A stretch of DNA of 10,248 bases, taken from NCBI GenBank assembly GCA_002314645.1, contig DCGS01000015.1:673-10920 (forward strand). Direction: 5' to 3'. Under the pieces are notes generated by a model. That model was not told the origin of the DNA. It saw only the letters and a list, made by a program, of their open reading frames with translations, and ran no database searches. The first letter of the stretch is position 1; each line of letters begins with the position of its first letter. A program made the position numbers and the translations under genes. This stretch comes from Ruminococcaceae bacterium UBA1772. GTDB lineage: Bacteria > Bacillota > Clostridia > Oscillospirales > Acutalibacteraceae. This document shows, in pieces, positions 6,880-10,248 of the stretch.

Positions 6880-6887
6880 AGGGGGTG
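6880..6887 (+). promoter_or_regulatory. ribosome binding site deciding the HD-GYP gene start
   Basis: AGGGGGTG, one mismatch from AGGAGGTG, ends 5 bases before ATG 6893. It supports this start over the in-frame GTG at 6848, which lacks any such site. Confidence 0.78.
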
Positions 6888-6892
6888 TGAAA

Positions 6893-7969
6893 ATGGTTAA
6901 TTTTGTACCAGTTGAAAAGTTAAAGCCTGGTATGGTCCTTGCAAGGGACCTATACGGCGTCGACTCTTTCACTTCGCGCCTTGTAATGTTACGCGCTGGA
7001 CAAACACTTACAATTTCACACATCACTAAAATGATAAGCCTTGATATTCAAGGCGTTTACATCCAGGAATCTGCAGAAACAGTTGCACCTAAGGTTGTAA
7101 ACACAGAACTTAAACAAGAAGTTTTAACTCAAGTTAAAGAAATATTTGATATTTCTGAAAAAACATCAGAATATCTTTATGCAGAAAACATTCAGCATGC
7201 AAATGATGCTCTTGAGAAGCTCATTAATACAATTGTTAATACAGAGCACCTATATGTCGACCTTGCAAGTCTTAGAATGTATGATGACTGCACCTATAAC
7301 CATTCATTGGGAGTAACCGTTCTTGCAATTGCAATTGGAAAATCACTTAGAATAAGTAGAAAGAATCTTTCTGAACTTGCAATGGCAGCCCTTCTTCATG
7401 ACATTGGTAAAATGCAAGTGCCTGTAGATATAATTCAGAAACCTGCAAAGCTTTCTAAAGAAGAATTTTCATTAGTTAAAGAGCATCCTGAAAAAGGATA
7501 CAAAACACTCAGTCAAAAGAATCTTGTTTCAGAACTTGTTCTTTCTGGTATTGTAAGCCACCATGAACGAGTTGACGGAAACGGATATCCAAACAAAACA
7601 TCAGGAAAAGATATACCTCTGTTTGGAAGAATCATTGCTTGTGCCGACGTTTATGACGCTCTAACAGCACAACGTCCTTACAGAACATCTTCAAAACCAA
7701 CTGATGCCATTGAATACATTATGGGTTCGTCAGGAAGACAATTCGACCGAGGTGTTGTAAGAGGATTCCTACGCTGCATTTCACCATATCCTGTAGGAAG
7801 TTGTGTTCAGTTAAGTAATGGTGACGTTGCAGTAGTAGCCGAGCAGAATGAAGCAAATCCATTAAGACCTATTGTGTTCTTAATGGATGATCCAACAGTA
7901 ATGATAGACATGTACGCGGATAAAAAATACTACAATGTAGTTATTACTGGTGAAGTAGAAGAAATGTAA
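6893..7969 (+). CDS. HD-GYP domain protein, probable cyclic-di-GMP phosphodiesterase
   Basis: HD-GYP proteins hydrolyse the second messenger c-di-GMP to pGpG or GMP using a metal centre. The 358-residue protein has an N-terminal domain of about 120 residues beginning FVPVEKLKPGMVLARDLYG, as in many clostridial HD-GYP proteins, then the HD-GYP domain at about 130-300. The metal-binding and signature residues are visible: H137 in NHSLG, H169-D170 in LLHDIGK, H198 in KEHPEKGY, and HHERVDGNGYP at 223-233. DVYDALTAQRPYR follows at 252-264. All key residues appear intact, so it should be active. A C-terminal beta-rich extension (about 300-358) follows. No membrane segment or receiver domain is present, so the input signal is unknown. 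It is the only plus-strand gene, with its own sigma-A promoter, and is convergent with a PilZ-domain gene. Starting at GTG 6848 would add 15 residues without a ribosome binding site. Confidence 0.94.
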   Translation: MVNFVPVEKLKPGMVLARDLYGVDSFTSRLVMLRAGQTLTISHITKMISLDIQGVYIQESAETVAPKVVNTELKQEVLTQVKEIFDISEKTSEYLYAENIQHANDALEKLINTIVNTEHLYVDLASLRMYDDCTYNHSLGVTVLAIAIGKSLRISRKNLSELAMAALLHDIGKMQVPVDIIQKPAKLSKEEFSLVKEHPEKGYKTLSQKNLVSELVLSGIVSHHERVDGNGYPNKTSGKDIPLFGRIIACADVYDALTAQRPYRTSSKPTDAIEYIMGSSGRQFDRGVVRGFLRCISPYPVGSCVQLSNGDVAVVAEQNEANPLRPIVFLMDDPTVMIDMYADKKYYNVVITGEVEEM

Positions 7970-8000
7970 AAAAGGACCGTCTAAGTGACGGTCCTTTTTA
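7968..8000. terminator. bidirectional intrinsic terminator between HD-GYP and PilZ genes
   Basis: A perfect 8-base GC-rich stem (GGACCGTC 7974-7981, GACGGTCC 7987-7994) with loop TAAGT is flanked by an A-run on the left and a T-run on the right. It can therefore terminate both converging transcripts. It overlaps the HD-GYP stop codon and ends 2 bases before the PilZ gene stop. Confidence 0.95.
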
Positions 8001-8002
8001 TA

Positions 8003-8629
8003 TTACTTTTGATCTTTGAATCTCATTATTTCTTTTCTTTGTTGATCAAACAAATAACTGCAAAGACAATCTTCCTGCTTATTTGTTAGTTCATCAAATG
8101 AACAGCCATAACCTATACTTCTGTAATAGTCAACCTTTCTACGAACCGTACAAGCATATGTGTATGATTCACTTAAAGGAAGAATAACATCAAGCTTATC
8201 TCCTGGAAGAAGACTGTCGTCCTTTGCAACAAAGAATACACCCTTAAGACTTAAGTCTCTTACCTTAATAGGAATAATAGTTTCAGTTAAAATTCCATTT
8301 CTGTCTTTAAGTTGAATTCTAGAATTAATCATAACATTAAGTCTGAAATATTCTCTTTTGTTAAACTGTCTAAAATCTTGAAGTTTAACAACTTTAACAA
8401 ATCTTTCAGATGCATCTGCAACAAGACCTACAACCACTAAATTTTGGCTATGTTCTTGATGAATAGCAACCTTAACAAGAGTTTGAGGCTTTATTGGTGG
8501 AATATTCCCGGTAGCCGTAACTGCTATATAATCATCAGCAACTTTTTCAAGAATTCCAGTTGCAACTATATTGTCATTCATTCTGTATATGTCACATACT
8601 GCGCTTTCAAGTGACTTTTCTACTAACAC
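8003..8629 (-). CDS. PilZ-domain cyclic-di-GMP-binding protein (YcgR-like)
   Basis: Proteins of this type bind c-di-GMP and, in the YcgR group, slow the flagellar motor. From GTG 8629 the protein is 208 residues. An N-terminal beta-rich YcgR-N-like domain occupies about 1-88. The PilZ domain follows at about 90-195 with the RxxxR loop at R92-R96 (KREYFR), the (D/N)xSxxG motif as DLSLKG at 125-130, and IGYGCSFDEL near 172-181. Both c-di-GMP-binding motifs are intact. I choose GTG 8629 rather than ATG 8644: GGAGGTGAT lies 8 bases before the GTG and overlaps that ATG, the ATG has no ribosome binding site, and the promoter would start transcription only about 6 bases before it. Lying inside a flagellar cluster and convergent with a c-di-GMP phosphodiesterase, it is probably a motility effector. 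Confidence 0.9.
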   Translation of the reverse strand: MLVEKSLESAVCDIYRMNDNIVATGILEKVADDYIAVTATGNIPPIKPQTLVKVAIHQEHSQNLVVVGLVADASERFVKVVKLQDFRQFNKREYFRLNVMINSRIQLKDRNGILTETIIPIKVRDLSLKGVFFVAKDDSLLPGDKLDVILPLSESYTYACTVRRKVDYYRSIGYGCSFDELTNKQEDCLCSYLFDQQRKEIMRFKDQK

Positions 8630-8633
8630 GGGA

Positions 8634-8642
8634 ATCACCTCC
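8634..8642 (-). promoter_or_regulatory. ribosome binding site deciding the PilZ gene start
   Basis: GGAGGTGAT on the minus strand, nearly a full complement of the 16S rRNA 3' end, with GGAGG 8 bases before GTG 8629. It overlaps the upstream in-frame ATG at 8644, which therefore is unlikely to be the start. Confidence 0.82.
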
Positions 8643-8656
8643 ATTTACGAAAAAAT

Positions 8657-8684
8657 ATTATACAATAAAAAACAATATTGTCAA
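8657..8684 (-). promoter_or_regulatory. perfect-consensus sigma-A promoter for the PilZ gene
   Basis: On the minus strand TTGACA (8684-8679) and TATAAT (8662-8657) match the consensus at all 12 positions, with a 16-base spacer. A start near 8650 would give a leader of about 20 bases to GTG 8629. The promoter fits within the 46-base gap after the FlhB-like gene, so the PilZ gene can be transcribed independently of it. Confidence 0.88.
8672..8681. repeat. palindrome overlapping the -35 of the PilZ gene promoter
   Basis: ACAATATTGT is a perfect 10-base palindrome whose right end shares three bases with the minus-strand -35 element and extends into the spacer. It could be a repressor half of the strong promoter, or chance in AT-rich DNA; no second copy was noticed nearby. 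Confidence 0.3.
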
Positions 8685-8690
8685 AGTGTA

Positions 8691-9155
8691 TTAGAAATCC
8701 TCTAAAAGATTTTCAAGTAAATCTAGATTCATTCCATCATTTTCTTCTCTAAGTTCATCTAGAGTATAAGTACGTTCCTCTTGCTTTGGAATATCTGCAA
8801 TAGTTATGTCTGGTTCAGAAACTATATCAAGACTACGTTGTACCATTTCTGGCGCCTTAGGCTCTTTAAAGTTTCTTGGCGTAGTGTTTCCTTTATCTTT
8901 TGGAACATACCTTAAGAAATATACATATATTTCAACAATTGCCTGATAAAGCTGTGGTGGAATTTCAGCACCTACTTTAAGCTGGGCAAGTAAAGTTGCA
9001 AGTGAATTGTCCTGATAAACAGGGACATCATTTGTCTGTGCAACTTCAATAATCTTTTGAGCAACATATCCAGAACCTGCAGCTACAACTACAGGAGCTT
9101 TACTTCCGCCATCATATTTGAGGGCGGCTGCTTTTTTATTATCAAACTGTGACAT
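8691..9155 (-). CDS. stand-alone FlhB C-terminal-domain protein (YlqH/FhlB-like)
   Basis: The 154-residue protein corresponds to the cytoplasmic C-terminal domain of FlhB, the export-gate component that switches substrate class. AAALKYDGGSKAPVVVAAG (about 9-27), then AQKIIEVAQTNDVPVYQD and LKVGAEIPPQLYQAIVEIYVY (to about 79), follow the pattern of the FlhB domain after its autocleavage site. The NPTH cleavage motif is absent: the residues before ALKYD are DNKKAA. There are no membrane segments. A tail of about 65 residues beyond the domain ends in an acidic, leucine-rich motif (LDLLENLLEDF). Homologues in Firmicutes (YlqH) can stand in for part of FlhB in some bacteria; the precise role here is inferred. 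AAGGAG lies 8 bases before the ATG, and the start overlaps the preceding gene by 14 bases, so the two are translationally coupled. Confidence 0.9.
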   Translation of the reverse strand: MSQFDNKKAAALKYDGGSKAPVVVAAGSGYVAQKIIEVAQTNDVPVYQDNSLATLLAQLKVGAEIPPQLYQAIVEIYVYFLRYVPKDKGNTTPRNFKEPKAPEMVQRSLDIVSEPDITIADIPKQEERTYTLDELREENDGMNLDLLENLLEDF

Positions 9156-10248
9156 TTATTGAGCTCCTTCCCTCGTAAATTTTATGAAGGACCTCAAGCT
9201 CAGTTTGGAATGAATCGCTTGAAGACTTAATATTTCCAATGCTAAAACCATTTTCAGTAAATATTTTAGCAATGTCATTTTCTATTGTTTCAGATTTACC
9301 AGACACTGAATCTGGACAATTGAGAAGGCAGTCAATTGAATTGTCTGTGAGTCCAATAGCTGCTTGAAATTTACCAAGGCCCTGAACATCAAAGTTCAAA
9401 TAAACACGCTTTGTGCCCTCTTCACCATCCACAGATGTTGCATTGTGTCCGTCCTTTTCCACCCACATTTCTGTGAACATAAAGTTGCCATCAAACATAA
9501 ATGGAAGAACTATATGATTAAATGGCATGTAAACACTTCTATTAAGTAACAGTGCATTTACTGTGTCATTAACCATTGTCTGACTTGTTGTTGAAAGTCC
9601 CTTAGTTTGAGTCAATGCTTTAGCAAGGGAATCTATAAAGTCGTTTTGAAGATTAACCTTAGAATTTACAGCCTTATTAAAGAGATTCTGTAATTCATTA
9701 AGTTTATCTGCAGGGAGGTTCAAACTATATTTTGCATAATCCATGAGTTCTGCAAATCTTTCGTTAACCTCTTCTTGACCACCAATGTTGAGTCTTGAAA
9801 TATCCTGCATAAGGAGCTGAATTCTGTCTCTTGTTGCTCCTAAATCGTTTGTTGTGCTTACATAACGACCGAGCATTGGAAGAATTGTTTCCTTGAGAAG
9901 CTGCAAATTATCTTTAAGACCTTGATTATCAGGTTCCATAATAAGGTCGCCCATTGCATTTCTAATGCCCTCAGCATATGACCTTGGAATTCTATCAAGG
10001 ATATTATTAAGTTGTGTAATAATGCCCTTCATTGTCTGAGTAGCATTGTTGTTACTATCAAGAGCTTTTAAGAAACTACCTATGTAATTAGTTGTGTCTG
10101 CAGAATAGTTTTCCTGTGCTATTTCTCTTAAGATATTAAAAATATCTGAACCGAAACTTGTACTTTGATCCTTTTGGAACAAAATATTTTGAAGGATATC
10201 TGCTTCGCTCATATTAAGCTTTCCCGCAAGCTCGCTGAGAAGACTTGG
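9142..10248 (-). CDS. FliK-like (YlqG-type) protein, open at the right edge
   Basis: The frame is open from the right edge to the stop at 9142. Its first ATG, at 10212, would give 356 residues, but 12 more in-frame codons precede it without a stop, and only a weak GGGAAAG lies before that ATG, so the gene probably starts outside the window. The bulk (residues 1-230 from that ATG) is helical with many Leu/Ile heptads and Asn/Gln. The last 120 residues turn beta-rich, with LPFMFDGNFMFTEMWVEKD and YLNFDVQGLGKFQAAIGL, then a helix and ENGFSIGNI. This resembles the C-terminal Flg_hook domain of FliK, which uses an LG-V/F motif to contact FlhB. It is paired with an FlhB-like gene, as ylqG is with ylqH in B. 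subtilis. Hook-length control by this protein is not shown; the assignment is moderate. Confidence 0.78.
   Translation of the reverse strand, partial: PSLLSELAGKLNMSEADILQNILFQKDQSTSFGSDIFNILREIAQENYSADTTNYIGSFLKALDSNNNATQTMKGIITQLNNILDRIPRSYAEGIRNAMGDLIMEPDNQGLKDNLQLLKETILPMLGRYVSTTNDLGATRDRIQLLMQDISRLNIGGQEEVNERFAELMDYAKYSLNLPADKLNELQNLFNKAVNSKVNLQNDFIDSLAKALTQTKGLSTTSQTMVNDTVNALLLNRSVYMPFNHIVLPFMFDGNFMFTEMWVEKDGHNATSVDGEEGTKRVYLNFDVQGLGKFQAAIGLTDNSIDCLLNCPDSVSGKSETIENDIAKIFTENGFSIGNIKSSSDSFQTELEVLHKIYEGRSSINVTV

Noticed and set aside
6819..6892. Possible c-di-GMP riboswitch in the HD-GYP leader
   Set aside because: The leader is about 74 bases of AT-rich sequence without the conserved GEMM-type core or strong paired stems that I can see.
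6829..7026. Minus-strand open frame over the start of the HD-GYP gene
   Set aside because: It is antisense to the conserved N-terminus of the HD-GYP protein and has no ribosome binding site.
9364..9549. Plus-strand open frame inside the FliK-like gene
   Set aside because: Antisense shadow with no start signal.

Overview
The window reads as part of a flagellar and motility gene cluster from a low-GC Gram-positive bacterium. It is AT-rich, has strong GGAGG-type ribosome binding sites and carries clostridial-type sigma-28 promoters. The order flgM-flgN-flgK-flgL-(small gene)-fliW is the one known from Bacillus subtilis. The protein sequences look most like those of motile Lachnospiraceae (Butyrivibrio/Roseburia type); that family-level placement is inference, not something the window proves.

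Most genes lie on the minus strand, so the layout is best read from right to left. At the right edge is a FliK-like protein whose frame is still open at the window end. It overlaps by 14 bases a stand-alone FlhB C-terminal-domain protein. A perfect-consensus sigma-A promoter in the short gap that follows drives a Pilz-domain (c-di-GMP receptor) gene. That gene converges on a plus-strand HD-GYP gene (c-di-GMP phosphodiesterase type), and the two share a bidirectional hairpin terminator at 7968-8000. The HD-GYP gene has its own sigma-A promoter and is divergent from fliD. The 251-base gap between them also holds a sigma-28 promoter for fliD-fliS-(coiled-coil gene), a unit closed by a terminator at about 4221-4262. 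A second sigma-28 promoter with the same 16-base spacer then starts flgM-flgN-flgK-flgL-(DUF6470/YviE-like)-fliW, which runs out of the left edge.

Together these genes cover the late steps of flagellum assembly: hook-length and export control (FliK-like, FlhB-like), hook-filament junction proteins (FlgK, FlgL) with a chaperone (FlgN), filament cap (FliD), flagellin chaperone (FliS), the anti-sigma factor FlgM and the CsrA antagonist FliW. A c-di-GMP turnover and sensing pair sits between them. No gap without a gene exceeds 300 bases. I see no tRNA, rRNA, CRISPR array, insertion sequence, frameshifted gene or sign of recent transfer. The window is mostly a well-ordered conventional locus. Its less-described parts are the coiled-coil gene after fliS, the small gene between flgL and fliW, the FliK-like/FlhB-like pair and the promoter architecture. 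Several starts have been moved from the longest open frame because the ribosome binding site decides against it.
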